Assembly (NCBI RefSeq): GCF_012927485.1
Contig: NZ_JABBPC010000005.1
Span: 1-64,000 of the forward strand
Direction: 5' to 3'
DNA from: Polaromonas sp.
Lineage (GTDB): Bacteria > Pseudomonadota > Gammaproteobacteria > Burkholderiales > Burkholderiaceae_C
Length of the DNA: 64,000 bases
The position numbers were made by a program, and so were the translations under genes. The notes under the pieces were generated by a model that ran no database searches, had not been told where the DNA came from, and worked only from the letters and a program-made list of their open reading frames with translations. How positions within the stretch are numbered: the stretch's first letter is position 1; each line of letters starts with the position of its first letter. Shown here piece after piece: positions 28,395 to 37,974 of the stretch.

Positions 28395-28421
28395 TTAGCA
28401 CTCCCTCCAACCGAGTGCTAA
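28395..28421. promoter_or_regulatory. CIRCE operator (HrcA binding site) upstream of rpoH
   Basis: TTAGCACTC at 28395-28403 and GAGTGCTAA at 28413-28421 are separated by exactly 9 bases, a perfect match to the CIRCE consensus. The right arm overlaps a TAATAT hexamer (28419-28424) that could be the -10 box of rpoH, whose ATG is 31 bp downstream of the operator. HrcA is encoded at 7316-8335. Repression of rpoH by HrcA is the natural inference. Confidence 0.93.
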
Positions 28422-28452
28422 TATTTAGCATTAGAAAAAGGGAGTGCTTGCT

Positions 28453-29433
28453 ATGTCACACGTTCTTTCCCCCCAGTTGATGACCGCAGTCGGTCACACC
28501 GGCATGGTTTTGCCCATCGCCCCGGCGAATGCGATGGCCGCGGTCAGTCCTTGGTCAATGGTTCCCCCTCTGGGAAATTTGGACGCTTACATTTCGGCCG
28601 CAAATCGTCTGCCCATGCTTACCTTGGAGCAAGAGCAGGAATTCGCCAGGAGCTTGAAAGAAAACAACGATCTGGATGCTGCCGGCAAGTTAGTACTTTC
28701 ACACTTGCGTTTGGTAGTGTCGATTTCCCGGAAATACTTGGGCTATGGGCTACCCCACGGCGACTTGATCCAGGAAGGCAACATTGGTTTGATGAAAGCG
28801 GTCAAACGCTTTGATCCCGACCAAGGGGTGCGCCTGGTCAGTTACGCCATGCACTGGATTAAGGCCGAGATTCACGAATACATTCTGAAAAACTGGCGCA
28901 TGGTCAAGGTGGCCACCACCAAGGCTCAGCGCAAGCTATTTTTTAACCTGCGCTCCATGAAGCAAGGCTTCAAGGACGATGTCAATGTAGCCACACACCG
29001 CGACACGCTGACAGAGGCCCAGATTGACTCGATGGCGAAAACCCTGAATGTCAAGCGAGAGGAAGTTATCGAGATGGAGCAGCGAATGTCTGGCGGCGAC
29101 GTGCTGCTGGACCCGAGTCCCCGCGACGACGGCGAAGAAACGTTTGGCCCGATTGCCTACCTGGCCGACGCCACACAGGAGCCAACGGCCTTGATGGAGT
29201 CACGCCAGCGCGACAGTCTGGCCAGCGACGGACTCACTACCGCGCTTGAAGAATTGGATGCGCGTTCGCGCTGCATTGTGGAAGAGCGCTGGCTCAAGGT
29301 TAACGATGATGGTTCTGGCGGCATGACGCTGCACGATCTGGCAGCCGTGTACAAGGTCAGCGCCGAGCGGATTCGTCAAATTGAGGTGGCGGCCATGAAA
29401 AAAATGAAAAAGGTGCTTGCAAGCTACGCTTGA
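28453..29433 (+). CDS. rpoH: RNA polymerase heat-shock sigma factor RpoH (sigma-32)
   Basis: A 326-residue group 3 sigma factor. Region 1.2/2 contains YISAANRLPMLTLEQEQEFA and LGYGLPHGDLIQEGNIGLMK, then region 2.4 WIKAEIHEYILKNWRMVK. The RpoH box QRKLFFNLRSMKQGF is present, and region 4 ends with LAAVYKVSAERIRQIEVAAM. ATG at 28453 follows GGAG with an 8-base spacer. The N-terminus is about 35 residues longer than in E. coli. A perfect CIRCE element just upstream places it under HrcA control. A terminator follows 34 bp after the stop. Confidence 0.97.
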   Translation: MSHVLSPQLMTAVGHTGMVLPIAPANAMAAVSPWSMVPPLGNLDAYISAANRLPMLTLEQEQEFARSLKENNDLDAAGKLVLSHLRLVVSISRKYLGYGLPHGDLIQEGNIGLMKAVKRFDPDQGVRLVSYAMHWIKAEIHEYILKNWRMVKVATTKAQRKLFFNLRSMKQGFKDDVNVATHRDTLTEAQIDSMAKTLNVKREEVIEMEQRMSGGDVLLDPSPRDDGEETFGPIAYLADATQEPTALMESRQRDSLASDGLTTALEELDARSRCIVEERWLKVNDDGSGGMTLHDLAAVYKVSAERIRQIEVAAMKKMKKVLASYA

Positions 29434-29467
29434 AATAGCCGTCCCCCCGTTGCATTGAATTTCATGC

Positions 29468-29500
29468 AGGCCTGCACCTCTTTGGGTGCGGGCCTTTTTT
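29468..29500. terminator. intrinsic terminator between rpoH and SCO1 gene
   Basis: AGGCCTGCACC pairs with GGGTGCGGGCCT around a TCTTT loop and is followed by six T residues. It lies between convergent genes. Confidence 0.85.
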
Positions 29501-29547
29501 ATAGTTAGCTTCCCACGCGCATTTACAAAACCCGGGGATGCGGCGAA

Positions 29548-30186
29548 TCAGGTATTTTTCAGCAACAGGCGAATATCGGATGCCAAAACTTCAGCGCCTG
29601 CACCGTAGCGGTTGTACAAGCGAACCCGGCCTTTGCTGTCAAACACGTAGCTGCCTGCCGAGTGGTCCATGCTGTAATTGCCCTCTGTTTTCCCTTCAAC
29701 TTTTTTATAATAAATTTTGAAGTCTTTGGCAACACCGGGTAATTGGGCCATGGTGGGCCTGAGTGCCAGGAACGAAGGGTCGAAATTGGTCATGTAGGCT
29801 TTAAGTAGCTCTGGCGTGTCCCGCTCTGGGTCGACCGTTATGAAGATCGCCTGGAGCTTGTCGCCATCGGAGCCCAACAGTTTTTTCGTTTGTGCTAAGT
29901 CGGCCAGAGAAGTAGGGCAGACGTCAGGGCACTGGGTAAAGCCAAAAAATACCACTACGACTTTGCCAGCAAAGTCTTTAAGCGTGCGAACTTGGCCGTT
30001 ATAGTCAGCCAGAGAAAAGCCTTGCGCATAATCCGCACCAGTCAGATCAATACTCTGGAATTGCGGTTTATCTGGCGCGCAGGCGGTGAAAAGGCCAGTG
30101 GCCATCACCAGCGCGACAGCGCCTACTGCCGATTGGACGGCGCGTCGACGAGCCAGCGACGCAGACAATGAAATATGAGTCTTCAT
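29548..30186 (-). CDS. SCO1/SenC copper chaperone for cytochrome oxidase
   Basis: A 212-residue thioredoxin-fold protein that delivers or reduces copper for the CuA site of oxidase subunit II. It has an N-terminal membrane/lipoprotein signal ([13 protein letters not shown]), the copper motif C-x3-C in [26 protein letters not shown] and the distal histidine in [12 protein letters not shown]. Its ATG overlaps the ctaB stop (ATGA), making it the last gene of the ctaA-ctaB-sco unit. The small size and intact ligands indicate a functional protein. Confidence 0.94.
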   Translation of the reverse strand: MKTHISLSASLARRRAVQSAVGAVALVMATGLFTACAPDKPQFQSIDLTGADYAQGFSLADYNGQVRTLKDFAGKVVVVFFGFTQCPDVCPTSLADLAQTKKLLGSDGDKLQAIFITVDPERDTPELLKAYMTNFDPSFLALRPTMAQLPGVAKDFKIYYKKVEGKTEGNYSMDHSAGSYVFDSKGRVRLYNRYGAGAEVLASDIRLLLKNT

Positions 30187-31100
30187 AAAAGGTAATGGTC
30201 TAGCAGCAGCGCCGCAAATAAAACCGAGAGATGGATCAATGAAAAGCGAAAGGTCTTACGCGCCAGCGCATCCGAGTAGTTGCGCCATAGGCGCCAGGCA
30301 TGCCAGCTGAATCCGATGCTGAGTATAACGGCGACTACCAGATAGAGCCAGCCGCTCATTTTGAAAACGAATGGCATCAGACAAGCGGCAAACAACACCA
30401 AGGTATACAGAAAAACCTGCAACCGGGTGAACTCATTACCGTGTGTGACCGGTAGCATGGGTAGTCCTGCTTTGCGGTAGTCCTCGACTCGGTAGAGCGC
30501 CAGCGCCCAGAAATGCGGCGGTGTCCAAAGGAAAATAATCAGAAACAAAATCAGCGCTTCAGGACTCACCGAGCCCGTCATTGCGACCCAGCCCAATACG
30601 GGCGGCATGGCGCCCGACGCACCGCCAATCACGATATTCTGGGGCGTGAGCGGTTTGAGAATTACGGTATAGACAATGGCATAGCCAACGAAAGTGGCAA
30701 AGGTCAGCCACATGGTGAGGGGGTTGACCCACACATACAAAATCCACGAACCGACTGCACATAATCCGGCAGAAAATGCCAGCGTGAGCGGGTTGCTGAG
30801 GTCCCCCCTGGCCGTCGGTCGCCAAGCGGTGCGCCGCATCTTCGCATCGATCTGCTGTTCAACCAGGCAATTGAACGCCGCCGCCGCTGCCGCGACCAGC
30901 CAGATGCCGGCACAAGCGATCAGCGCGAGCGCAACCTCGGGCCATGTCGGAATGCCGGGAACCGCCAACACCATGCCGATCAACGCACAAAACACAATAA
31001 GCTGCACCACGCGCGGCTTGGTCAGCGCGTAAAACTGGCCGAACTTGGAAGGCACGCGGACGGTTGGAGTCGCTGCGACAGGCGGGTTGCTAGGGGTCAT
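30183..31100 (-). CDS. ctaB: protohaem IX farnesyltransferase (haem O synthase)
   Basis: Converts haem B to haem O for the oxidase. The 305-residue polytopic UbiA-type prenyltransferase has the first aspartate-rich-equivalent motif in [20 protein letters not shown], and [40 protein letters not shown] in later loops. About nine membrane helices. ATG at 31100 overlaps the ctaA stop (ATGA); the open frame extends eight codons upstream, but the coupled start is preferred. Confidence 0.95.
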   Translation of the reverse strand: MTPSNPPVAATPTVRVPSKFGQFYALTKPRVVQLIVFCALIGMVLAVPGIPTWPEVALALIACAGIWLVAAAAAAFNCLVEQQIDAKMRRTAWRPTARGDLSNPLTLAFSAGLCAVGSWILYVWVNPLTMWLTFATFVGYAIVYTVILKPLTPQNIVIGGASGAMPPVLGWVAMTGSVSPEALILFLIIFLWTPPHFWALALYRVEDYRKAGLPMLPVTHGNEFTRLQVFLYTLVLFAACLMPFVFKMSGWLYLVVAVILSIGFSWHAWRLWRNYSDALARKTFRFSLIHLSVLFAALLLDHYLL

Positions 31101-32371
31101 GCGGACACTCTCGATGCACTCCATTTTGACGCACGCATCGGTTCCGGAATGCTGCGACTTGAAAACACGACGCCGGTTAGCACCACCACCAGTGCAGCCG
31201 CCCCGCCGGTGTGCGAGACAGCCGCTAAAAGAGGCCAGCCGAGTACCACATTACTCACACCGGTCACGACCTGAAGCACAGTCAGGCCGGCCAGCCAGCG
31301 CGCCTGAGTGCGGAAAGCGGGCACGTGGTTCAAAGCAAACGCTAGCCCAATCAGGGCGACAAACACAAAGTAAGCGGACAGGCGATGAACATAATGAATC
31401 GCTGTCAGGGCCTGAAAACTGATGTTGCTGCCGTCTTGGCCGATCCCAAGTTCCCGCCAAAGCGCAAAGCCCTGCGTGAAATCCATCTCTGGCCAAAATG
31501 AGTTTTGGCAACTGGGAAAGTCCGTGCAGGCGAGTACGGCGTAGTTGGTGCTGACCCAACCACCCAAAGCAATCTGCAGCCAAAGCAAGACAAAACAGAT
31601 AAGAACGAAACCCCTCAGCCGCCCGCTCAAGGACGTGATCGGGGGGCCTTTTTTGGCCGTTGCCTCTCCATACCGCACCGCCTGCACGCGCAGCAGTGCC
31701 AGCAACACCAGACCGCCGAGCAAGTGCATGGTCACGATTGCGGGAAACAATTTCATCGTGACCGTGAGCGCGCCAAACGCGCCCTGCAAACAAACCCAAA
31801 TCAAAGTGACGGTGGGCCACCAGGGCGAAAGGGTCCCGCCGTGCTTTTCAATTCGTGTCGTGCGTGGGTCTCCCATCTGGGGCGGCTGACTGGGGGTGGC
31901 CTTTCCTTGGGTAAGTTGGTTCCCAAGCCTGATGCTTTGCGCACCGCGCTGCTCCTCGCGGCGAGCCACCCAACTCGCGACGGTCAGCGTCAGGATCAAT
32001 ACCCCCACGCCCGTAGCGAGGTAGCGATGAATCATTTCTATCCACGCCTTGGAATGGGTCACCGGGCCGGTCGGCATGGCTTTTTGCGCGGCTTCGATAG
32101 GCATCTGCGCGCCTACCGGACTTGCGCTGGCATAGCAGCCGGGCCAGTCCGGACAGCCCAAGCCCGAATCGGTCAGACGGGTAAAGGCGCCAAAAATCAC
32201 CAGATCGAAAGTCAGAAACAAAGTAGCCAGCGTCAATACACGAAGGCGCTGGTGGGTCGGCGCGTTCTTGTTGCGCACCCACACCCAGGCGAGCGGTCCA
32301 AGCGCCACGGCTAGGCCCATGATCATCAGGCGCAGCGCTGGACTCAGGTCGTAGAGGGAGGAGGTAGACAT
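31097..32371 (-). CDS. ctaA: haem A synthase (CtaA/COX15)
   Basis: Oxidises haem O to haem A. The 424-residue membrane protein has about eight helices and conserved haem-ligand histidines ([38 protein letters not shown]). The periplasmic cysteine pairs are [10 protein letters not shown] and [10 protein letters not shown] hydrophilic insertion of about 45 residues in the middle ([20 protein letters not shown]...) is longer than in most homologues. It lies upstream of ctaB and downstream of a small unknown gene of the same cluster. Confidence 0.94.
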   Translation of the reverse strand: MSTSSLYDLSPALRLMIMGLAVALGPLAWVWVRNKNAPTHQRLRVLTLATLFLTFDLVIFGAFTRLTDSGLGCPDWPGCYASASPVGAQMPIEAAQKAMPTGPVTHSKAWIEMIHRYLATGVGVLILTLTVASWVARREEQRGAQSIRLGNQLTQGKATPSQPPQMGDPRTTRIEKHGGTLSPWWPTVTLIWVCLQGAFGALTVTMKLFPAIVTMHLLGGLVLLALLRVQAVRYGEATAKKGPPITSLSGRLRGFVLICFVLLWLQIALGGWVSTNYAVLACTDFPSCQNSFWPEMDFTQGFALWRELGIGQDGSNISFQALTAIHYVHRLSAYFVFVALIGLAFALNHVPAFRTQARWLAGLTVLQVVTGVSNVVLGWPLLAAVSHTGGAAALVVVLTGVVFSSRSIPEPMRASKWSASRVSA

Positions 32372-32421
32372 GCTGTCAAAAAATTCGTCGAGGGTCTTTT
32401 AGAAATCTGCCATGGAGACGG

Positions 32422-33162
32422 TTAGCGCCCAACGTTGTCCCAACTGCTCGACGCACGCAGCAGCCGTTCCAAATCACGCTTCGCTTTGCTTGCGGTAGCC
32501 GCGTCCAGGCCTGCAGGAAAACGCATCATCCAGTTGCCCATCGGATCCACCACATAGAGGTGGTCTTGCAAACGTTGGCCGGAAGCCGGCTCCAGCCATT
32601 GAGCAAGCGCGGCCGGTGCCACGCGAAGTACTGTGGACGACGCAAGCGCTGGCCGTAAAACGTCGGGTACTGCGGCCTCGTCATTGATGAGCCAGACGCG
32701 GTCCACCCGATCTTTTTCAGCGCCCAGGGACTCGCGTAACTGCCGCTGGATATAGAGATTTTTCTCGCAGCGGGAATCACAGGCACCGCCCGCGACACTA
32801 ACCAGCAACCATTGACCCTTTAACGCCGTCAACTCCCCCGTCTTACCGTCTAGCGTCTTTGTGGCGAGGGCAGGCAGCGGACGCTGCGGATCGATCAGCG
32901 CGCCAAAGTTGCTGCGTCCATCAGGCCGAACCATGTAATAGGTAAAGTACGACGCAATGACGGGCGCAGCGCACACCAGCAGCAAGGCCAGCATTTGCCA
33001 GCGGCCGGCCCTGGTATTTGGGGCTCGGGGACTGGGCTGATTCAGCATGGGCATGGCGTGCACCGTCAGGCCCAGAGGTTGATCTTGCACAGAAGGGCTG
33101 ATGGCGGAGGCAGCATGGGTAGCGCCGCGCGACAGGGAAGAGTTGGAAGGGTCGTTTGTCAC
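32422..33162 (-). CDS. cytochrome oxidase cluster protein, SCO-like fold possible
   Basis: A 246-residue protein with one membrane helix at about 80-100 (MLALLLVCAAPVIASYFTYY) and a periplasmic domain beginning FGALIDPQRPLPALATKTLD. The layout (a loop with WLLVSVAGGACDSRCEKNLY holding C-x3-C, then IYVVDPMGNWMMRFPAGLD-like sequence) resembles the thioredoxin/SCO fold, so a redox or copper role is plausible but unproved. The GTG start at 33162 overlaps the SURF1 stop (GTGA), so it is translationally coupled. Such proteins are common in Burkholderiales cox clusters without an assigned function. Confidence 0.78.
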   Translation of the reverse strand: MTNDPSNSSLSRGATHAASAISPSVQDQPLGLTVHAMPMLNQPSPRAPNTRAGRWQMLALLLVCAAPVIASYFTYYMVRPDGRSNFGALIDPQRPLPALATKTLDGKTGELTALKGQWLLVSVAGGACDSRCEKNLYIQRQLRESLGAEKDRVDRVWLINDEAAVPDVLRPALASSTVLRVAPAALAQWLEPASGQRLQDHLYVVDPMGNWMMRFPAGLDAATASKAKRDLERLLRASSSWDNVGR

Positions 33163-33911
33163 AGAAGTTGATCGCGAGGTTTGATGCGTAATTTGGTGCG
33201 AAGCGGAATGATCAGTTGAAACCAGAAATATAAAACGACGACAAGACTGCACAAGCCAAACCACTGGAAAGCGTAGCCATAGTGTTTTTCCAGCCCCAGA
33301 TTGGGCGTCGCCCATTCGCGCAGCAAGCCTTCGCTCGCAGCGCCCGTCTGCAGCAATGAGACTTCGAGCAACGGCAATCCGGTTTCCGCCCTGAAAACCG
33401 ATATATCAAGATTTTGCCGGATACGGCCGCTCTCGACACCCTTGAACTCAAAGAGCTTGGACGGCCCCGGGGCAATGCGGCCAGTCACTACAACAGGGCC
33501 CCCTGGCGTTGAAATGTCGGGCAAATGCGTGCGGACCGTAAAGTCGCGCGGCACCCAGCCGCGTTGCACCAGGATAAGCTTGCTGCTGCCTTCCAACAAC
33601 AACGGGGTAACGACTACAAATCCGGGTTTCCCGTTCATCGGCCGATTGTCCAGATACACCGTGTTTTCGGCGCGCCAAACTCCTTTGAGAGCAGCTTGCC
33701 GGTGGAGAACCTCCGTCACGCTGGTTGGCGTTGTCAGCGCCTGCGCATCAAGCGCGGGCAGCTTGCCTCGGGAGTCGACAGCCGACTGAAGCGCTTCTTT
33801 CTGCGCGGCGCGGCGCAGTTGCCACTGGCCCAATGAAAACGTGGTGACAGCTACCAACACAGCCGCGAGTGTGATCAGCCCAAATTTGCGCGAGCGCAAA
33901 ACGAGTGTCAT
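33159..33911 (-). CDS. SURF1-family oxidase assembly protein
   Basis: A 250-residue protein with the SURF1 pattern of one helix near each end (LITLAAVLVAVTTFSLGQWQ and FQWFGLCSLVVVLYFWF) and a periplasmic domain carrying LGQWQLRRAAQKEAL, YLDNRPMNGKPGFVVVTPLL, VQRGWVPRD and KHYGYAFQWF. SURF1 helps insert haem A into subunit I. Its start is only 18 bp from the divergent twin-transmembrane gene, and a terminator hairpin separates it from coxC, so it may have its own promoter inside that neighbour. Confidence 0.92.
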   Translation of the reverse strand: MTLVLRSRKFGLITLAAVLVAVTTFSLGQWQLRRAAQKEALQSAVDSRGKLPALDAQALTTPTSVTEVLHRQAALKGVWRAENTVYLDNRPMNGKPGFVVVTPLLLEGSSKLILVQRGWVPRDFTVRTHLPDISTPGGPVVVTGRIAPGPSKLFEFKGVESGRIRQNLDISVFRAETGLPLLEVSLLQTGAASEGLLREWATPNLGLEKHYGYAFQWFGLCSLVVVLYFWFQLIIPLRTKLRIKPRDQLL

Positions 33912-33929
33912 GCGCAGATAATCCTGGAC

Positions 33930-34151
33930 ATGATATATCTCGTTGCTTTTGCCTTTATCGCTATCCTCGCCAGCTTAGGCTCAGCGCTCTTCTTCATGCT
34001 GAAGGATGGTGCCGACGACAAACGAAAAACCAGCAACATGGCACGCGCTTTGGCGTTCCGCGTTGGGTTTTCGATTTTGCTATTTGTCTGCATTCTGATT
34101 GCGTGGAAGCTGGGTTACATACAACCCACCGGCATTCCGGCAGGTAAATAA
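33930..34151 (+). CDS. twin-transmembrane protein in the cox cluster
   Basis: A 73-residue protein with two membrane helices (YLVAFAFIAILASLGSALFF and FSILLFVCILIAWKLGYI) joined by a short charged loop (KDGADDKRKTSN). Known as twin-transmembrane proteins (DUF2909-like), they recur beside cytochrome oxidase genes in betaproteobacteria; their function is not established. It is the only plus-strand gene in the otherwise minus-strand oxidase cluster, placed between coxC and the SURF1 gene. Confidence 0.82.
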   Translation: MIYLVAFAFIAILASLGSALFFMLKDGADDKRKTSNMARALAFRVGFSILLFVCILIAWKLGYIQPTGIPAGK

Positions 34152-34167
34152 ATTATAAAAATAAGTA

Positions 34168-34192
34168 CAAAGGCCGCTTCATGCGGCCTTTG
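34168..34192. terminator. bidirectional terminator hairpin
   Basis: CAAAGGCCGC pairs with GCGGCCTTTG around loop TTCAT, followed by TTTA on the plus side. The A-rich flank would give U residues on the other strand. It lies 16 bp after the twin-transmembrane gene and before the coxC stop region. Confidence 0.8.
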
Positions 34193-34280
34193 TTTATTGC
34201 GACTGGACGCCGCGACTGTACGAGTTATGGGCATCGTCCGGCGACGGCAATGGCCTTCCCGACTGCTCCTAAAACCAATT

Positions 34281-35162
34281 TCACAGCCAGTAAACGAGGG
34301 TGTAAAGACCAAGCCACACCACATCCACAAAGTGCCAGTACCAGGCTGCACCTTCAAAGCCGAAATGTTTCTCCGCCGTGAAATGTCCTTTTTGAAGACG
34401 CAGGGTAATGAACAGCAGCATCAGCATGCCGACAAACACGTGAAAACCGTGGAACCCGGTGAGCATGAAAAAGGTAGAGCCATAGATCCCGGACGTGAGC
34501 TTCAGGTTGAGCTCAGTGTAGGCGTGGAAGTATTCGTAGCCCTGCACACACAGAAAGACAATGCCGAGCAGCACGGTCATCCACATAAATGCAATCGTGC
34601 GACCACGATGGTTTTCGCGCAAGGCATGGTGGGCAATGGTCAGGGTCACACCAGAACTCAGCAGCAACGCAGTGTTGATGGTCGGCAACCAGAACGGTGT
34701 CATGGTCGTGAACGGCTCAACGATATCGGCGGGGGAACCCGTCGCACCCGCAGCAAGACTGGGCCAGACCGCCTTGAAATCAGGCCAAAGCAGCGCGTTG
34801 TCCAAACTGCCCAATGCCGGCACCGAATGCGCGCGGGCCCACCAGAGTGCGGTGAAGAACGCACCGAAGAACATCACTTCAGAAAAGATAAACCAACTCA
34901 TACTCCAGCGAAAAGACAGGTCGACCTTGCGACCATACAAACCGCCTTCACTTTCCGCGATGGATTGACGGAACCACTGAAACAAAGTACCGAGCCACAG
35001 CAGCATGCCGAAGGCCAGCGACCAAGCACCCCAGCCCGCACCGTTGATCCACTGGCTGGCACCCAGAATCACGAAAAACAGGCCAATGGCGGCCATGACC
35101 GGATGCCGCGAAGGAGCTGGCACAAAATAATAAGGGGTTGTCCCCGAGACCGCTGTTGACAT
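34281..35162 (-). CDS. coxC: cytochrome c oxidase subunit III
   Basis: A 293-residue integral membrane subunit of the aa3-type oxidase with about seven helices. Features include WSMSWFIFSEVMFFGAFFTA (conserved glutamate), HHALRENHRGR, GYEYFHAYTELNLKLTSGIY and the C-terminal GFHGFHVFVGMLMLLFITLR and WYWHFVDVVWLGLYTLVYWL. ATG at 35162 is preceded by AGGAG with a 7-base spacer; the open frame continues upstream but is not coding-like. It follows the DUF2970 gene on the same strand. Confidence 0.96.
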   Translation of the reverse strand: MSTAVSGTTPYYFVPAPSRHPVMAAIGLFFVILGASQWINGAGWGAWSLAFGMLLWLGTLFQWFRQSIAESEGGLYGRKVDLSFRWSMSWFIFSEVMFFGAFFTALWWARAHSVPALGSLDNALLWPDFKAVWPSLAAGATGSPADIVEPFTTMTPFWLPTINTALLLSSGVTLTIAHHALRENHRGRTIAFMWMTVLLGIVFLCVQGYEYFHAYTELNLKLTSGIYGSTFFMLTGFHGFHVFVGMLMLLFITLRLQKGHFTAEKHFGFEGAAWYWHFVDVVWLGLYTLVYWL

Positions 35163-35254
35163 CACTCGACTCCTGTTTTCTCTAGTATTTTTAATACGCT
35201 TTGACTTGAGATCGCGATGCGTTTGTCGCACATGACATCGCGGCCTTTGACTTT

Positions 35255-35458
35255 TTAGGGCGCTACCACCCAATTAACCAGCAATACCAGGGTGACCACA
35301 AATAGCAAAACACCGACCAGCCCGACCACGATGATATGAACCAGACTCAAATTTTGAGCATCTTCATCATAGGCATCGCGCCCCCGCAGGCCCACAAAAG
35401 ACCACGCGACGACTTTGGCGGTGCGCCAGAAGGATTTTTTGGCAGGTGCTTTGGCCAA
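35255..35458 (-). CDS. DUF2970 small membrane protein
   Basis: A 67-residue protein with an N-terminal basic part (AKAPAKKSFWRTAKVVAWSF, VGLRGRDAYDEDAQ) and one membrane helix (IIVVGLVGVLLFVVTLVLLV). It matches DUF2970 proteins typical of beta/gammaproteobacterial cox clusters, whose role is not known. The start is TTG at 35458, 3 bases after the ctaG stop, with GGGAG upstream inside ctaG. It is co-transcribed between ctaG and coxC. Confidence 0.82.
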   Translation of the reverse strand: MAKAPAKKSFWRTAKVVAWSFVGLRGRDAYDEDAQNLSLVHIIVVGLVGVLLFVVTLVLLVNWVVAP

Positions 35459-35461
35459 CGC

Positions 35462-36070
35462 TTATGCTCCCGCCTCTTCGCTAGACGCCGCCGCCGAGGT
35501 CGCCTTGAATGAATCCGGTGCCGCAGGCGTCTTGCCCCCCACTTCAAAGAAAGTGTAGGACAGCGTAATGGTGCTCACGTCTTTGGACAACTTCGGATCA
35601 ATCACAAAAACGACCGGCCACTTTTTTTTCTCACCGGGCGCCAGGGTGTACTGACTAAAGCAGAAGCACTCCAGCTTGTTGAAATGCGCCCCTGCTTGCG
35701 CCGGAGCGTAGCTCGGAATCGCTTGCGCGGACATGGTACGGTTTTGCACGTTCTGAAATTCATACATCACCGTGGCCACTTCGCCCGGGTGTACCTGGAG
35801 CGTGTTCAGTGCCGGCTTGAAGTGCCACGGACCCCTGGAGTTGGCATCGAACTCCACAGTAATGGTCCGGCTGTAATCGACCTGCGTATTGGCCGGCAGA
35901 TCGGGACTGGCTCCGGGAATTTGCCGATCGGCCAAAGCCAGTACGTTGATGCCTGTCATCTCGCAAATGGCCCTGTAGATGGGTACAAGCGCATAGCCGA
36001 AGGTGAACATGCAGAGCACGATCACGCCCAGCTTGCCCACCATCTTGAAGTTTTCGCGCTTGAGCTGCAT
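35462..36070 (-). CDS. ctaG: cytochrome c oxidase assembly protein CtaG/Cox11
   Basis: A 202-residue copper chaperone for the CuB site of subunit I. It has an N-terminal membrane anchor (KLGVIVLCMFTFGYALVPIY) followed by the Cox11 domain with YRAICEMTGIN, RTITVEFDAN and the copper-binding NKLECFCFSQYTLAPGE. ATG at 36070 is preferred over a TTG directly before it. It sits between the 36-residue assembly protein gene and DUF2970. Confidence 0.95.
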   Translation of the reverse strand: MQLKRENFKMVGKLGVIVLCMFTFGYALVPIYRAICEMTGINVLALADRQIPGASPDLPANTQVDYSRTITVEFDANSRGPWHFKPALNTLQVHPGEVATVMYEFQNVQNRTMSAQAIPSYAPAQAGAHFNKLECFCFSQYTLAPGEKKKWPVVFVIDPKLSKDVSTITLSYTFFEVGGKTPAAPDSFKATSAAASSEEAGA

Positions 36071-36112
36071 CAAAGTCGTAACCGGGTTGATCTGTTCAGT
36101 CTGTTAATTAGC

Positions 36113-36223
36113 CTAGTGGCCGAGAAACATCATCTTGGCAATGAAGCCGGCAAAAAACACGAAGGCAACGGAGGCCAGTATTAATGCCAGGCGAAGGTTA
36201 TTTTTCTTTTGGGGAGGTGTCAT
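36113..36223 (-). CDS. cytochrome oxidase small assembly protein (36 aa)
   Basis: A very short gene. ATG at 36223 encodes MTPPQKKNNLRLALILASVA then FVFFAGFIAKMMFLGH and a TAG stop. One membrane helix with a basic N-terminus. Proteins of this size and sequence sit between ctaD and ctaG in many Burkholderiales and are called cytochrome oxidase small assembly proteins; the role is presumed from position. The ATG lies 19 bases after the ctaD stop, with GTCGCTACATC upstream, so coupling is likely. Confidence 0.88.
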   Translation of the reverse strand: MTPPQKKNNLRLALILASVAFVFFAGFIAKMMFLGH

Positions 36224-36242
36224 GATGTAGCGACCGGTTCGT

Positions 36243-37880
36243 TCAGCCGATCACGCGGGTTGCCGTGGCATCCAGCTTGGGCGGGGTTTCAAAAGTGTGA
36301 AAAGGTGCAGGCGAGGGCACTTCCCACTCCAAGCCTTCGGCGCCTTTGCCGCCTTCATCCACCCACGGATTCTGCTTGGCCGGCGCTCCCTTGCCGCGCA
36401 TCATCGGCAACACGATGAACAGGAAGAAATACACTTGCGCAAAACCGAAAAAGAACGAGCCGACTGAGGCGATCGCATTGAAGTCGGCAAACTGCATTGG
36501 GTAGTCAGCGTAGCGGCGCGGCATGCCGGCAAGACCCAGAAAGTGCATCGGAAAGAAGGTCACGTTAAAAGAAATCAGCGACCACCAGAAGTGAATTTTG
36601 CCGCGGGTCTCGTTGTACATCACACCAGTCCATTTGGGCGACCAGAAGTAATAGCCAGCAAACATGGCATACAGCGAACCTGCCACCAGAACATAGTGAA
36701 AGTGAGCCACGACGTAGTAAGTGTCCTGCAATTGAATATCCAGGGGCGCGATGGCAAGGATCACGCCTGACAGGCCACCAACGGTGAACACGAAGATGAA
36801 ACCCACTGCAAACAGCATAGGGGTTTCAAATGACATGGACCCCTTCCACATCGTGGCGATCCAGTTGAACACCTTGACCCCGGTCGGGACCGCAATGAGC
36901 ATGGTCGAATACATGAAAAACAGCTGGCCGGTGACCGGCATGCCGGTCGTAAACATGTGGTGAGCCCAAACCACAAAGCTCAGAATCGCGATCGATCCGG
37001 TGGCATACACCATGGAGGCATAACCGAAGAGGCGTTTGCGCGAGAAGGCAGGGATGATATGGCTGATGATGCCGAAGGCCGGCAAAATCATGATGTACAC
37101 CTCAGGGTGACCAAAGAACCAAAAAATGTGTTGGAACATCACCGGGTCGCCACCGCCACCGGGGTTAAAGAAACTAGTACCAAAATGGCGATCCGTCAGC
37201 GTCATGGTGATGGCACCGGCCAACACGGGCATAACGGCAATCAGCAGGTAGGCGGTGATAAGCCAAGTCCAGCAAAACATTGGCATCTTCATCAACGGCA
37301 TCCCAGGTGCACGCATATTCAGAATGGTCACGATGATGTTGATCGAGCCCATGATGGACGAAGCGCCCAATATGTGCAGTGCAAAAATACCGGCATCCAT
37401 GCCCGGGCCCATTTGTAACGACAGCGGCGCATACATCGTCCAGCCGCCAGCGGGCGCACCACCGGGAAGAAAGAACGAACTTGCGAGCATCACCGCAGCC
37501 GGAATCATGAGCCAGAAACTAAAGTTGTTCATGCGCGCAAAGGCCATGTCGGCTGCGCCGATTTGCAGCGGAATCATCCAGTTCGCGAAGCCCACGAAAG
37601 CCGGCATGATGGCGCCAAACACCATGATCAAACCGTGCATGGTGGTGAGCTGATTGAACATCTCCGGGTTCATAAATTGCAGACCCGGCTGGAACAGCTC
37701 GGCGCGCAACATCAGTGCCAGCACACCACCGAACATCAGCATGGAAAAGCTGAACAGCAGGTACAGCGTACCGATATCTTTATGGTTGGTGGCAAAAACC
37801 CAGCGACGCCAGCCTGTGGGGGCATGGTGGTCGTGGTCATCATGCCCGTGATCGTGGTGGCGATCTAAAACTGCACTCAT
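36243..37880 (-). CDS. ctaD: cytochrome c oxidase subunit I
   Basis: The catalytic haem a/haem a3-CuB subunit of the terminal oxidase, 545 residues with 12 helices. Ligands and channel residues are visible: [20 protein letters not shown] (haem a His), [20 protein letters not shown] (CuB His-Tyr with the D/K channel glutamate region), [10 protein letters not shown] (CuB histidines) and [20 protein letters not shown] (haem a3 and haem a His). The His-rich N-terminus ([12 protein letters not shown]) is notable. ATG at 37880 follows AAGGAAG; the frame extends upstream without family similarity. Confidence 0.98.
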   Translation of the reverse strand: MSAVLDRHHDHGHDDHDHHAPTGWRRWVFATNHKDIGTLYLLFSFSMLMFGGVLALMLRAELFQPGLQFMNPEMFNQLTTMHGLIMVFGAIMPAFVGFANWMIPLQIGAADMAFARMNNFSFWLMIPAAVMLASSFFLPGGAPAGGWTMYAPLSLQMGPGMDAGIFALHILGASSIMGSINIIVTILNMRAPGMPLMKMPMFCWTWLITAYLLIAVMPVLAGAITMTLTDRHFGTSFFNPGGGGDPVMFQHIFWFFGHPEVYIMILPAFGIISHIIPAFSRKRLFGYASMVYATGSIAILSFVVWAHHMFTTGMPVTGQLFFMYSTMLIAVPTGVKVFNWIATMWKGSMSFETPMLFAVGFIFVFTVGGLSGVILAIAPLDIQLQDTYYVVAHFHYVLVAGSLYAMFAGYYFWSPKWTGVMYNETRGKIHFWWSLISFNVTFFPMHFLGLAGMPRRYADYPMQFADFNAIASVGSFFFGFAQVYFFLFIVLPMMRGKGAPAKQNPWVDEGGKGAEGLEWEVPSPAPFHTFETPPKLDATATRVIG

Positions 37881-37974
37881 CTTGGCTTCCTTTGGTGGCT
37901 TGTGCCTGTAATTTTTTTCTTCGCGGCTAACGTCGTTGTTGCCGGCTGTCAATCAATCGGTAGCCTGACCAGGC

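Noticed and set aside
29423-29439. GCTACGCTTGAAATAGC across the rpoH stop codon as a further 17-bp element
   Set aside because: The arms fit, but the core is not A/T-rich like the others and the codon phase differs; kept only as a weak candidate.
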